From assembly GCA_027352645.1 (NCBI GenBank), contig DAIEIL010000106.1:1-12292 (forward strand): 12,292 nt of DNA, written 5' to 3'. Origin of the DNA: Rhodobiaceae bacterium (GTDB lineage: Bacteria > Pseudomonadota > Alphaproteobacteria > Parvibaculales > Parvibaculaceae). The notes under the pieces are model-generated. The model was not told the DNA's origin. It did no database searches and saw only the letters and a program-made list of their open reading frames with translations. Both the position numbers and the translations under genes were made by a program. Shown piece by piece: positions 1 to 6,267 of this stretch (position 1 is the stretch's first letter; each line of letters begins with the position of its first letter).

Positions 1-108
1 ATGGCTGAAAATCCGATCCTGATCGAACGGCCCGTGGTCATCTTCGGCGCGCGCGCGAAGCTCGGCCGTCCGCCGGAAGATGTGCTCGATCTCTTCAGTG
101 GCCTCTGA
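1..108 (+). CDS. ArsC-family (arsenate reductase-like) protein, 3' end only
   Basis: The first 35 codons encode a tail reading MAENPILIERPVV, then LGRPPEDVLDLF, and stop with TGA. This is the typical C-terminus of thioredoxin-fold ArsC/YfgD-type reductases (NPILIERPIV ... RPPE.VL), in which the conserved Arg of the ERP segment lies near the active site. The ATG at position 1 is almost certainly an internal methionine, because the catalytic Cys region of this family lies about 80-100 residues upstream, outside the window. True arsenate reductases and uncharacterised YfgD-type relatives cannot be told apart from this tail. The gene converges with the minus-strand MATE gene and the two coding ends overlap by 14 bp. 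Confidence 0.75.
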   Translation: MAENPILIERPVVIFGARAKLGRPPEDVLDLFSGL

Positions 109-1438
109 GGGCGACTGATCTCGCAACCGAGGGGTAGAGGCGCAGCAGCGTCGCCCCGCGCGCGAGATAGAAGATGATGAGCGCCGCCCAGAGCCCGTGA
201 TTGCCGTAAGGCGTGGCGAGCAGCCACCAGACGGCGAGGAAGACGCCGAGCGAAAGCGCCATGGCATTGCGCATTTCGACCGATCGCGTCGCCCCGATGA
301 AAATGCCGTCGAGCAGGAAGCACCAGACAGCCGCGAAGGGCGCGGCCGCCGCCCATGGCAGGTAGGTTCGGGCGGCCTCGCGCACCGGAGCCGATGTCGT
401 CAGCGCGTCGATGAGGAGCGGCCCCATCGCGAGCAATCCGAGCGAGAGGGCGAGCGCCGCGCCGCCGGCCCAGAGCGACGAGAGTTTCACGGCCCGGTCG
501 AGCGTCGCGCGGTCGCGTGCGCCGACCGCCTGACCGACGAGTGCTTCCGCCGCAAACCCGAATGCATCGAGCAGAAAGGCCGAGACGGCGATGAACTGCC
601 CGAGCACGGCGTTGGCGGCGAGCAGCACATTGCCGGCGCGCGCGCCCTGCGCTGTGAAGAAGGCGAAGGCGAAGATGAGGCAGAAGGTGCGGATCATGAT
701 GTCGCGGTTGACGGCAATCATGCGCCCGAGCTTGTCGGGGTCAAGGAGGCGCGGCCATTCCCAATGCCATCCGACGGTCTTGAGATCGCGGGCCGCAAGT
801 GCCAGGCCGAGCAGAGTGGCTGCGATTTCGGCAATGACGGTGCCTGTCGCGACGCCCTTCACGGCCCAGCCGAATACGGCGACGAAGGTGACGTTGAGCG
901 CGATGTTGACGCTGTTCATGAAGACCTGAAGGACCAGCGCGATATTTGCCTTCTGCCTGCCGATGAACCAGCCGAGGATCGCGAAATTGGCGAGCGTGAA
1001 CGGCGCGCTCCAGATGCGGATGGCGAAGAAGTCGTGCGCCATGCCCTGAACCTCTGCGCTGCCCTTCAGCAGCGCGAAGGCAGCAAGCCCGATCGGCCAT
1101 TGCAGCAGGATGAGCGAAAGTCCGATTGCGACGGCGACCAGAAGCGCGCGGCCGAGATTGGCGCTGACTTCATGCGCGTTCTTCGCGCCGAGCGCCTGGG
1201 CGGTGAGCCCTGTGGTTCCCATGCGCAGGAAGCCGAAACCCCAATAGACGAAATTGAAGATCGTGCCGCCAAGCGCGATGGCGCCGAGTGCGGCGGGATT
1301 GGGAATGCGACCTATGACCGCCATGTCGGCAATGCCGAGAAGCGGCGTCGAGATGTTGGAGAGAACGATCGGCCCCGCCAGCCGCAGGATACGCTCATGG
1401 GTAATGCGCTGCGGCGGCGGGGTTTCGTCCGTCGTCAT
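95..1438 (-). CDS. dinF: DinF-type MATE family efflux transporter
   Basis: This is a 447-residue polytopic inner-membrane protein of the MATE family, which exports drugs or metabolites using Na+ or H+ gradients. The residues match the DinF branch: GPIVLSNISTPLLGIADMAVIG in the first helix, FLRMGTTGLTAQALGAKN after the second, NRDIMIRT in the middle, and WCFLLDGIFIGATRSVEMRNAMA near the C-terminus. About 12 hydrophobic segments are visible, as expected. The start MTTDETPP at 1438 is chosen because it sits just before the conserved ITHERILRLAGPIV. Its ATG shares one base with the stop of the upstream thioesterase (TGATG), implying translational coupling; a longer frame reaching 1519 would only extend into that gene. 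It is the last gene of a three-gene operon. The substrate is unknown. The 3' end overlaps the convergent arsC-like gene. Confidence 0.9.
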   Translation of the reverse strand: MTTDETPPPQRITHERILRLAGPIVLSNISTPLLGIADMAVIGRIPNPAALGAIALGGTIFNFVYWGFGFLRMGTTGLTAQALGAKNAHEVSANLGRALLVAVAIGLSLILLQWPIGLAAFALLKGSAEVQGMAHDFFAIRIWSAPFTLANFAILGWFIGRQKANIALVLQVFMNSVNIALNVTFVAVFGWAVKGVATGTVIAEIAATLLGLALAARDLKTVGWHWEWPRLLDPDKLGRMIAVNRDIMIRTFCLIFAFAFFTAQGARAGNVLLAANAVLGQFIAVSAFLLDAFGFAAEALVGQAVGARDRATLDRAVKLSSLWAGGAALALSLGLLAMGPLLIDALTTSAPVREAARTYLPWAAAAPFAAVWCFLLDGIFIGATRSVEMRNAMALSLGVFLAVWWLLATPYGNHGLWAALIIFYLARGATLLRLYPSVARSVALRGH

Positions 1439-1872
1439 CAGGACTCGGCTTCCTCGCCGGTCTTGAGCAGGAAATGCCCATGCGTCGTCGCGATGGGCTT
1501 CGAGCGGTCTTCTTGCCACGCTTCGGCATGTACGGTGGCGACGCGGCGGCCCTGTTTGGTGATATGCGCGCGGGCGTAAGTGTCGATCGGCTTGCCGGAG
1601 CGCAGATAGTCCACGGTGAGGCCGATGGGCTTGGGGATCGCCGCGCTTCCCGTTTCATAGGCGAGCTGGATGATCGCCGTCATTTCGAGGAATGCGCCGA
1701 TCACGCCGCCATGAAGCGCCGGCAGCAGTGGATTGCCGATGAGCTTCTGGTCGAATTTCATCACGGTGGTGATTTCATTGCCCTTCTGGTCGACGCTGAT
1801 GCCGAGGAAGCGGGCATAGGGAATGCCTTCGATGAAGGCGTTGAGGTCGCGCGGCGTCTTTGTGTCGCTCAT
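1438..1872 (-). CDS. PaaI-family hotdog-fold thioesterase (second copy)
   Basis: This is a 144-residue single hotdog domain of the PaaI/4HBT type, which hydrolyses acyl- or aryl-CoA thioesters in the cytoplasm. The diagnostic segment is LHGGVIGAFLEMTA at residues 53-66. His54-Gly-Gly begins the long hotdog helix and Glu63 is the candidate catalytic acid. It is followed by the strand PIGLTVDYLRSGKPID and a C-terminal strand (TVHAEAWQ). The start MSDTKTPRDL lies 3 nt after the upstream thioesterase stop and has an AGAGGG Shine-Dalgarno inside the end of that gene. Its stop overlaps the dinF start. It is only distantly similar to its upstream neighbour, so the pair is either an old duplication or two independent family members. 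Substrate unknown. Confidence 0.88.
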   Translation of the reverse strand: MSDTKTPRDLNAFIEGIPYARFLGISVDQKGNEITTVMKFDQKLIGNPLLPALHGGVIGAFLEMTAIIQLAYETGSAAIPKPIGLTVDYLRSGKPIDTYARAHITKQGRRVATVHAEAWQEDRSKPIATTHGHFLLKTGEEAES

Positions 1873-1875
1873 GGC

Positions 1876-2382
1876 TCAGCCCTCTTTCTTCTGCTTTGCC
1901 ATGAAGGCTTTGGCGGCGGCGACGCCGGTCGGCACGGTGCGGTTGGCGCCGATCATGAATGTGCCGACGCAGGAGGCGATCGGGTCGTTTATGTCTGTGT
2001 GGTAAGCGGTGCCGCGCACGAAGGCGATGTTGCGTGTCGTCTTGTAGCAATGCGCATGGGTCGTCAGCGCAAGGCCCGGCGTCGCGGGCTTCATGTAGTC
2101 GATGCGGAGGTCGAGCGTCGCGATGGCCTGCGGCTCGTCCATGGCGAGTTGCACCGCCATGCCGCATGTGTTGTCGAGCACGGTGGTGATTACGCCGCCG
2201 TGAATGACGCCGGTCTCGGCATTGCCGATGAACCTCTCGTCATAGGGCACGCGGAGCCAGGCCTGGGCGGGCGCGGCATTGACGATCTCGACACCGAGCG
2301 CGCGCATATGCGGGACATGCTGAATGAGCATCTCCTTAAGCGCCATCATCGTCTCTGGCGTCATTTTGAATTCGGCAGCCAT
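1876..2382 (-). CDS. PaaI-family hotdog-fold thioesterase (first copy)
   Basis: This is a 168-residue PaaI-type thioesterase, first gene of the minus-strand operon. Residues 60-74 read IHGGVITTVLDNTCG, the standard PaaI motif: His61-Gly-Gly opens the core helix and Asp70 occupies the usual acid position (Glu63 in the neighbouring copy). The strand LDLRIDYMKPA (about 90-100) and the late strand IAFVRGTAY complete the fold. The first 25 residues form a helical, Met-rich extension (EFKMTPETMMALKEMLIQHV) common in this family. The start at 2382 has a weak GGGAAG Shine-Dalgarno 4 nt upstream; Met7 is an alternative. Use of a different acidic residue in each copy suggests different substrates, which is inference. 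No convincing promoter was found upstream. Confidence 0.88.
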   Translation of the reverse strand: MAAEFKMTPETMMALKEMLIQHVPHMRALGVEIVNAAPAQAWLRVPYDERFIGNAETGVIHGGVITTVLDNTCGMAVQLAMDEPQAIATLDLRIDYMKPATPGLALTTHAHCYKTTRNIAFVRGTAYHTDINDPIASCVGTFMIGANRTVPTGVAAAKAFMAKQKKEG

Positions 2383-2622
2383 GTACTTCCCGGAACTACG
2401 TCAAAAATTGGGGGTGGCGCGAGTCTACCGTTCACACGGCTCATTGACGATGCTCAATCGCGAGCGGCGCGGCTACGTTTCTGTTCGCACTCGCCGCGAC
2501 CATCGGGGAATCGAAGCCCCGATTTGCGGTCCTGCGGCGCTCCCGTCGCGTCGAGACACGCCATTTCCGTCGCGTATCCGCCATCTATTCCGACAAGTCA
2601 TTGAATTGGAAGGGGTTTTCTT

Positions 2623-2651
2623 CAAGGTGACACTTGTTCAAATTGACCTTG
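2623..2651. promoter_or_regulatory. Candidate operator: imperfect dyad over the tetR -35 box
   Basis: The outer arms are CAAGGTGA (2623-2630) and TGACCTTG (2644-2651). They are inverted copies differing at one position, centred at 2637, within a 29-bp imperfect palindrome. The right arm covers the -35 hexamer TTGACC of the putative tetR promoter. TetR-family proteins commonly bind dyads of this size and repress their own promoters, so autorepression is the natural inference. The inner bases are only weakly symmetrical. Ligand and binding are not shown by sequence. Confidence 0.5.
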
Positions 2652-2670
2652 CGGCGCTTTCGTCTAGATT
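2643..2670 (+). promoter_or_regulatory. Sigma70-type promoter for tetR-esterase
   Basis: TTGACC (2643-2648) is followed after 16 nt by TAGATT (2665-2670), matching the TTGACA/TATAAT consensus at 5 and 4 of 6 positions. It lies in the only AT-rich part of this intergenic region and would start transcription near 2677, about 40 nt before the leader ORF. The -35 box is inside the candidate operator dyad. Confidence 0.55.
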
Positions 2671-2713
2671 AGGGAGAAAGAGGAATCGGCGCGCTTCCGC
2701 GCCCATAGGAGAG

Positions 2714-2758
2714 ATGATGGCTGCGTCTGCCTGTACGAGGGCACTGGTTTGCTCATGA
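2714..2758 (+). other. Possible 13-14 codon leader ORF coupled to tetR
   Basis: An AGGAGAG Shine-Dalgarno (2707-2713) precedes tandem ATG codons at 2714 and 2717. AGGAG is 5 nt from the second, so the second is the better start. The frame reads MMAASACTRALVCS and stops at TGA 2756-2758, overlapping the tetR start as ATGA. Its third codon positions are not GC-biased, unlike the tetR codons that follow, so it is probably not an ordinary conserved protein. A translational-coupling or leader role is inferred from its position only. Confidence 0.35.
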
Positions 2759-3432
2759 CCGACCTGAAGGAGAAGGCGCTTCCGGGCGGGCAGGGCGGAG
2801 CGTTCATGCATTCTGTGAAACCCATCGGCAAGCGCGAGCAGACCAAGCTCAACAACCGCGAGTCCATATTGAATGCGGCCCGCGAGGTTTTTGCCGAACT
2901 TGGCTACGGCGCGACGACGGTTCGCGACATCATCCGCAAGACCGGCCTCGCGTCCGGCACCTTCTATAACTACTACAAGAGCAAGGAAGAGGTCTTCGAG
3001 GCCCTGATGGATGACGGCATGCGCCGTATCCGTCCGCGCCTGAAGGCGGATCGCATCCGCTCGCGCAATTTCGAGGAATTTATCCGCAACGCCTATCGCA
3101 CCTATTTCGACTATCTCGCGTCCGATCGCATGACCTTTCAGATCATGAGGCGCAATCCCGCCGCGCTTCGCGTGCGCATGGATACGCCGGAGATGATCGC
3201 CGGCTTCGAGGAAATCCGCGAATATATCGAAGAGGATATTCGCGACGGCAATGTGCCGCCGGTCGATTCCGAATATCTGATGGCCGCCGTTGTCGGCATC
3301 GCCATGGAGATCGGCGACCGCATGATCAAGCGGCCCGAGCTTGAGGCGAAGGAAGCTGCGGATTTCGCGACCACGCTTGTCCTGCATGGCTTCCATGCCT
3401 TGCCCGTCAAGACCGATACGCAGCAGAAATAG
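2755..3432 (+). CDS. TetR/AcrR-family transcriptional regulator
   Basis: This is a 225-residue TetR-type repressor. Residues 34-84 form the DNA-binding domain: NRESILNAAREVFAELGYGATTVRDIIRKTGLASGTFYNYYKSKEEVFEAL in outline, with the helix-turn-helix about 54-74 and the signature GTFYNYY. The rest is an all-helical ligand/dimer domain (about 100-215). The start at 2755 is preferred because codons 2755-2805 keep the GC-rich third positions of real coding sequence, but its Shine-Dalgarno (GAGGG) is 12 nt away. ATG 2806 (MHSVKPIGKR) has a well-placed GGAG and gives 208 residues, so it is a serious alternative. The gene lies 24 bp upstream of the esterase gene and almost certainly shares its transcript. 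It probably represses itself through the dyad over its promoter and may control the divergent thioesterase-dinF operon (inference). Ligand unknown; acyl-CoA or an ester is plausible from the neighbours. Confidence 0.9.
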   Translation: MTDLKEKALPGGQGGAFMHSVKPIGKREQTKLNNRESILNAAREVFAELGYGATTVRDIIRKTGLASGTFYNYYKSKEEVFEALMDDGMRRIRPRLKADRIRSRNFEEFIRNAYRTYFDYLASDRMTFQIMRRNPAALRVRMDTPEMIAGFEEIREYIEEDIRDGNVPPVDSEYLMAAVVGIAMEIGDRMIKRPELEAKEAADFATTLVLHGFHALPVKTDTQQK

Positions 3433-3456
3433 ACTTTTGGCTAAGGGGAGGGGCTG

Positions 3457-4482
3457 GTGAGCATCCAGAAGCTGATCGTGCGGACCTTGCTGAAGCTGCC
3501 CGATGGCGCGCTCGTCGCCATGGCAGGCGGCAAGCCGCTGACGATAGACGGCCGCACGCTCGACGCGCGCGCGCAGTTTCTTGCGGTGCAAGGCGCCAAG
3601 GCTCCTTCGATCACGACGCTCGATCCCGTCACTGCCCGTGCCGCGACGGCGCAGGGCCTGAAGCTTCTCGATGGAACGCGCAGCGCGCAGGTCCTCGTCG
3701 AAAGCGTCACCGTGCCCGGTCCCGCAGGGCCGCTCGGCGCGCGTCTCTATACGCCGCGCAATGCGGGCGGGCCACTTCCTGGCCTCGTCTTCTATCACTT
3801 TGGCGGTTGCGTCATCGGCGACCTCGATACCTGCGACACCTTCTGCTCGATGCTTGCCGAGATCGGCGAATGCGTGGTGCTTTCGGTCGATTATCGGCTC
3901 GCGCCGGAGCATAAATTCCCGGCAGCCGTCGACGACGCACTCGCGGCCTATCGTTACGCTCGCGACAATGCCGAGAAGCTCGGCATGACGCGGCGCATCG
4001 CGGTCGGCGGCGACAGTGCGGGCGGCTATCTCTCCGCGGTCGTCGCGCAGGAGACGAACCGCACGGGCGAGGAAGAGCCTGCGTTGCAGCTTCTCATCTA
4101 TCCGGTGACGGATATGGAGTGGCAGGGCGGCTCCTGGGATAGCTGCGCGAATGTCTATCCGCTGACGCGCGAGATCATGGAGTGGTTCATCGGCCACTAC
4201 GTGAACGATCGCAGCGATGCGAAGAACCCCCTGGCATCTCCGCTCAAATCGGGCGACCTCGAAGACCTCTGCCCGGCCATCGTGATCACGGCGGGCTTCG
4301 ATGTGCTGCGCGATCAGGGCATCGCCTATACGCAGGCGCTGCGGGAAGCCGACGTCAACACGACCTATCGCTGCTACGACAACCTCTGTCATGCCTTCAC
4401 GGCGATGACGGGCGCCGTGCCGGCCGCGAAGCGGGCCTGCGAGGAGATTGCGCGCGACGTGCGGCGCATTCTCCACGCCTGA
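3457..4482 (+). CDS. Alpha/beta hydrolase, hormone-sensitive-lipase (HSL) type esterase
   Basis: This is a 341-residue carboxylesterase/lipase-like protein of the HSL (bacterial family IV) group, expected to hydrolyse short- to medium-chain esters in the cytoplasm. Residues 108-125 contain the oxyanion region, but it reads HFGG (114-117) where the family has HGGG, followed by the typical CVIGDLDT. The nucleophile is Ser187 in GDSAGG (185-190). The acid is Asp282 in GFDVLRDQG and the base is His312 in LCHAF. VDYRLAPEHKFPAA (144-157) is a further family hallmark. An N-terminal cap of about 90 residues is present and there is no signal peptide. The start is GTG 3457, preceded by a strong AAGGGGAGGG. 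It follows tetR by 24 bp, suggesting a regulator-enzyme operon. The 3' end converges on the epoxide-hydrolase-like gene 7 bp away. Confidence 0.9.
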   Translation: MSIQKLIVRTLLKLPDGALVAMAGGKPLTIDGRTLDARAQFLAVQGAKAPSITTLDPVTARAATAQGLKLLDGTRSAQVLVESVTVPGPAGPLGARLYTPRNAGGPLPGLVFYHFGGCVIGDLDTCDTFCSMLAEIGECVVLSVDYRLAPEHKFPAAVDDALAAYRYARDNAEKLGMTRRIAVGGDSAGGYLSAVVAQETNRTGEEEPALQLLIYPVTDMEWQGGSWDSCANVYPLTREIMEWFIGHYVNDRSDAKNPLASPLKSGDLEDLCPAIVITAGFDVLRDQGIAYTQALREADVNTTYRCYDNLCHAFTAMTGAVPAAKRACEEIARDVRRILHA

Positions 4483-4489
4483 TCGGGCT

Positions 4490-5347
4490 TCAACCGCGCA
4501 GGAAGTCGATCAAGGCCGCGTTGACGAGCGCCGGCTCTTCATGATGCACCCAATGCGTCGCGCGTTCGACAAAGAGCGAGCGGCCATTCTCGCATAGCGC
4601 CAGGCTCGCCTCGCCGCCGCTCTTCTCGCCGAAGCGATCCTCGACGCCCCAGATCAGGAGCAGCGGCGTCTTGATCCAGGGCAGCGCCTCCGGCATCCGC
4701 TTCTTCAGAAGGGCGCGATACCAGTTGACCGCGGCGGTCAGTGCGCCGGGCTGCGACCACGCCCTGCGATATTCCTTGAAATCACTATCGCGAAACGTGC
4801 CGGGGCGGCTCGATTGCACCAGCCCATCGGCAAGGCCCCTGAAATTCCGCGCCCTCATCATTGCCTCGGGAAGCCAGGGCAGACGGAACATCTGGACATA
4901 CCAGCTCTTGCGCTTCTGCTTCTTGTCTTCGCGCATCGCCTTGAGCCAGAGAACGGGGTGCGGCGCATTGATGACGACGACGCGTTCGAGACGATCGGGC
5001 ATGGTCGTCGCGAGCCACCAGGCGACCGAGGCGCCCCAGTCGTGGCCGACGAGCTTCAGCCGGGCAATGCCGAAGTGATCGGCGAGCGCGGCGACATCGG
5101 CCGCCAGTTCATCGAGGTCGTAGGCGGCCACGCCCCTTGGCTTGCCGCTCAGATTGTAGCCGCGCTGGTCTGGCGCGATGACGCGAAAGCCCGCCGCGGC
5201 CAGCGCCGGAATCTGGGCGCGCCATCCGGCCCAGAACTCAGGAAAACCGTGAAGCAGAAAGACCGGCGGCGCATCGGGGGCGCCAGCTTCCGCATAATGA
5301 ATATCGATGCCGTTGACCTGCGCACGACCGAACCGGATATCGTCCAT
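4490..5347 (-). CDS. Alpha/beta hydrolase, soluble epoxide hydrolase-like
   Basis: This is a 285-residue cytoplasmic alpha/beta hydrolase. The nucleophile position is Asp103 in GHDWGA, as in epoxide hydrolases and haloalkane dehalogenases. The oxyanion motif is HGFPE (33-37), followed by RVIAPDQRGY (55-64). The acid is probably Asp237 in WGVEDRF and the base His265 in THWVHHEEP. Candidate lid tyrosines are Tyr150 (SWYVQMF) and Tyr210 (NWYR); two lid tyrosines are the hallmark of epoxide hydrolases, favouring that assignment over dehalogenase. The start MDDIRFGRAQ at 5347 is chosen because GGAGGA lies 6 nt upstream; a frame extending to 5380 lacks such a site. It appears monocistronic. Substrate unknown, but an epoxide from fatty-acid or xenobiotic oxidation is likely. 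Confidence 0.85.
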   Translation of the reverse strand: MDDIRFGRAQVNGIDIHYAEAGAPDAPPVFLLHGFPEFWAGWRAQIPALAAAGFRVIAPDQRGYNLSGKPRGVAAYDLDELAADVAALADHFGIARLKLVGHDWGASVAWWLATTMPDRLERVVVINAPHPVLWLKAMREDKKQKRKSWYVQMFRLPWLPEAMMRARNFRGLADGLVQSSRPGTFRDSDFKEYRRAWSQPGALTAAVNWYRALLKKRMPEALPWIKTPLLLIWGVEDRFGEKSGGEASLALCENGRSLFVERATHWVHHEEPALVNAALIDFLRG

Positions 5348-5411
5348 GAGTGTTCCTCCGGGCGCATAATGTTCCACCAAGTTACAGGGGCCGCAATCCC
5401 ATCGTTGGTGC

Positions 5412-5439
5412 TTGCGTTCGTGGCGAAGGCCATGTTAAT
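5412..5439 (+). promoter_or_regulatory. Candidate promoter of the riboswitch-GDT1 transcript
   Basis: TTGCGT (5412-5417) and GTTAAT (5434-5439) are separated by 16 nt. Each matches the sigma70 consensus at 4 of 6 positions. Transcription would begin about 5446, right at the 5' edge of the riboswitch, which supports the call. Confidence 0.45.
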
Positions 5440-5445
5440 TCCCTC

Positions 5446-5575
5446 GCATCCTTAGGGGAGTAGTCGCCCTCCATTGAGAGAGGGGCGCGCATCAACAAAC
5501 TTGATCTTCGGATCATGGTGCGCGCGGCAGGTGCGGAACCGCACCGCTTGACGAGACCTTTGGCTTGAGACGTGT
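5446..5575 (+). promoter_or_regulatory. yybP-ykoY (manganese) riboswitch
   Basis: The class signature is visible. The 5' element is TTAGGGGAGTAG (5452-5463). Next comes a GC-rich arm, a conserved-looking ATCAACA (5491-5497), a TGATC-TTCG-GATCA hairpin (about 5502-5515), and a return strand ATGGTGCGCGC that pairs with GCGCGCATC. A GGTGCG/CGCACC hairpin with a GAAC loop follows, then the 3' signature GACGAGACCTTTGGC (5550-5564), whose CCT closes P1 with AGG of the 5' element. This RNA class binds Mn2+ between its two coaxial loops and usually activates Mn2+ exporters. The gene downstream is a GDT1/UPF0016 transporter, a well-known partner of this riboswitch in proteobacteria, so ligand and target agree. 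The 5' and 3' ends are approximate. Confidence 0.9.
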
Positions 5576-5580
5576 CCCCT

Positions 5581-5624
5581 GCCGGGCGACGCGTTTCTCA
5601 GGTCATTGGTCCAACACGCCCGGC
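5581..5624 (+). promoter_or_regulatory. Stem-loop abutting the GDT1 Shine-Dalgarno (putative expression platform)
   Basis: GCCGGGCG (5581-5588) and CGCCCGGC (5617-5624) form a perfect 8-bp stem around a 28-nt loop. The stem ends 1 nt before the GGAAG Shine-Dalgarno (5626-5630) of the transporter gene. There is no T-run, so it is not a classic terminator. As it lies between the riboswitch 3' signature and the start codon, control of translation initiation is the most likely role (inference). Confidence 0.45.
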
Positions 5625-5638
5625 CGGAAGTTCCTGAT

Positions 5639-6208
5639 ATGGAAGCCTTCTTTCTCTCGCTTTCTGCCGTTGCCATTGCTGAAATCGGTGACAAGACCCA
5701 GCTCCTCTCGCTGGTTCTCGCGACGCGCTTCAGAAAGCCCCTGCCCATCATTGCCGGCATCTTCGTCGCGACGATTCTCAACCACGCGCTCGCCGCGGAG
5801 GTCGGCATTCTCGTTGCGAAATGGCTGACGCAGCAGGTTCTTCAATGGGTGCTTGGCGTTTCCTTCGTTGCTGGCGGCGTGTGGATGCTTATTCCCGACA
5901 AGGAAGGCGAAGTGCCGGGCGGCGTGTCGCGCTTCGGTCCCTTCGTCACCACGGCCGTTGCCTTCTTCCTTGCTGAGATGGGCGACAAGACACAGTTCGC
6001 GACCATCGGCCTTGCCGCGCGCTTCAACGCTCTCTTTACCGTCGCGGCCGGCACAACGATCGGCATGATGCTGGCGAATGTGCCCGTCGTCGTGCTCGGT
6101 GACGCGGCGGCAAAGGCGCTTCCGCTGGCGCTGGTGCGCGGGATCGCGGCGGCGATCTTCTTTGCCCTCGGTCTCGTCACGATCCTCGAGGCCTTGGGCA
6201 TCGTTTGA
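5639..6208 (+). CDS. GDT1/TMEM165 (UPF0016) family cation transporter, probable Mn2+ exporter
   Basis: This is a 189-residue inner-membrane protein with about six hydrophobic helices in two homologous halves. Each half carries the family signature E-x-G-D-K-T: EIGDKTQ (residues 15-21) and EMGDKTQ (113-119), whose acidic residues bind the transported cation. Family members move Mn2+ or Ca2+ in exchange for H+; bacterial ones such as MneA export Mn2+. The start MEAFFLSLSA at 5639 has GGAAG 8 nt upstream and fits the usual family length; an earlier TTG at 5606 would lie in the regulatory stem-loop. The yybP-ykoY riboswitch directly upstream strongly supports Mn2+ as substrate and Mn2+-induced expression. 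The next gene starts about 60 bp downstream on the same strand. Confidence 0.92.
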   Translation: MEAFFLSLSAVAIAEIGDKTQLLSLVLATRFRKPLPIIAGIFVATILNHALAAEVGILVAKWLTQQVLQWVLGVSFVAGGVWMLIPDKEGEVPGGVSRFGPFVTTAVAFFLAEMGDKTQFATIGLAARFNALFTVAAGTTIGMMLANVPVVVLGDAAAKALPLALVRGIAAAIFFALGLVTILEALGIV

Positions 6209-6267
6209 TTTGGGCTGGGCTATGCACCATGCTCGCCCCAAAGAAACTTGAATTCGGGGAGATGAAA

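Larger units (their letters stand above)
2383..2713. other. Gene-free divergent region between thioesterase operon and tetR
   Basis: About 330 bp separate the start of the minus-strand thioesterase operon from the tetR leader. The left two thirds are GC-rich and I see no credible gene there. A 7-bp stem (ATCGGGG at 2502-2508, CCCCGAT at 2517-2523, 8-nt loop) lacks a T-tract. A small dyad, ATTGA (2443-2447) and TCAAT (2454-2458), lies about 60 bp upstream of the thioesterase start. From about 2580 to 2680 the sequence becomes clearly more AT-rich and holds the tetR promoter and candidate operator listed separately. Confidence 0.6.

Noticed and set aside
197..1579. A 460-codon plus-strand frame antisense to dinF
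   Set aside because: The product is a charged, Glu/Arg-rich shadow, while the opposite strand encodes an excellent MATE transporter.
2502..2523. tRNA T-arm-like hairpin (minus strand reads GGGGCTTCGATTCCCC)
   Set aside because: The loop is 8 rather than 7 nt, the invariant 53-61 pair is missing, and no acceptor, D or anticodon arms surround it.
2638..4476. A 612-codon open frame antisense to tetR and the esterase
   Set aside because: It mirrors genuine coding sequence in GC-rich DNA, gives an Arg/His/Asp-rich product without any domain, and covers two well-supported genes.
5348..5411. Extra gene or RNA between the epoxide hydrolase start and the riboswitch promoter
   Set aside because: The interval is short and shows no start with a ribosome site and no stable structure.
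6209..6242. TTTGGG/CCCAAA stem-loop between the GDT1 and quinone oxidoreductase genes as a terminator
   Set aside because: The stem is short with a bulge and is not followed by a T-run.
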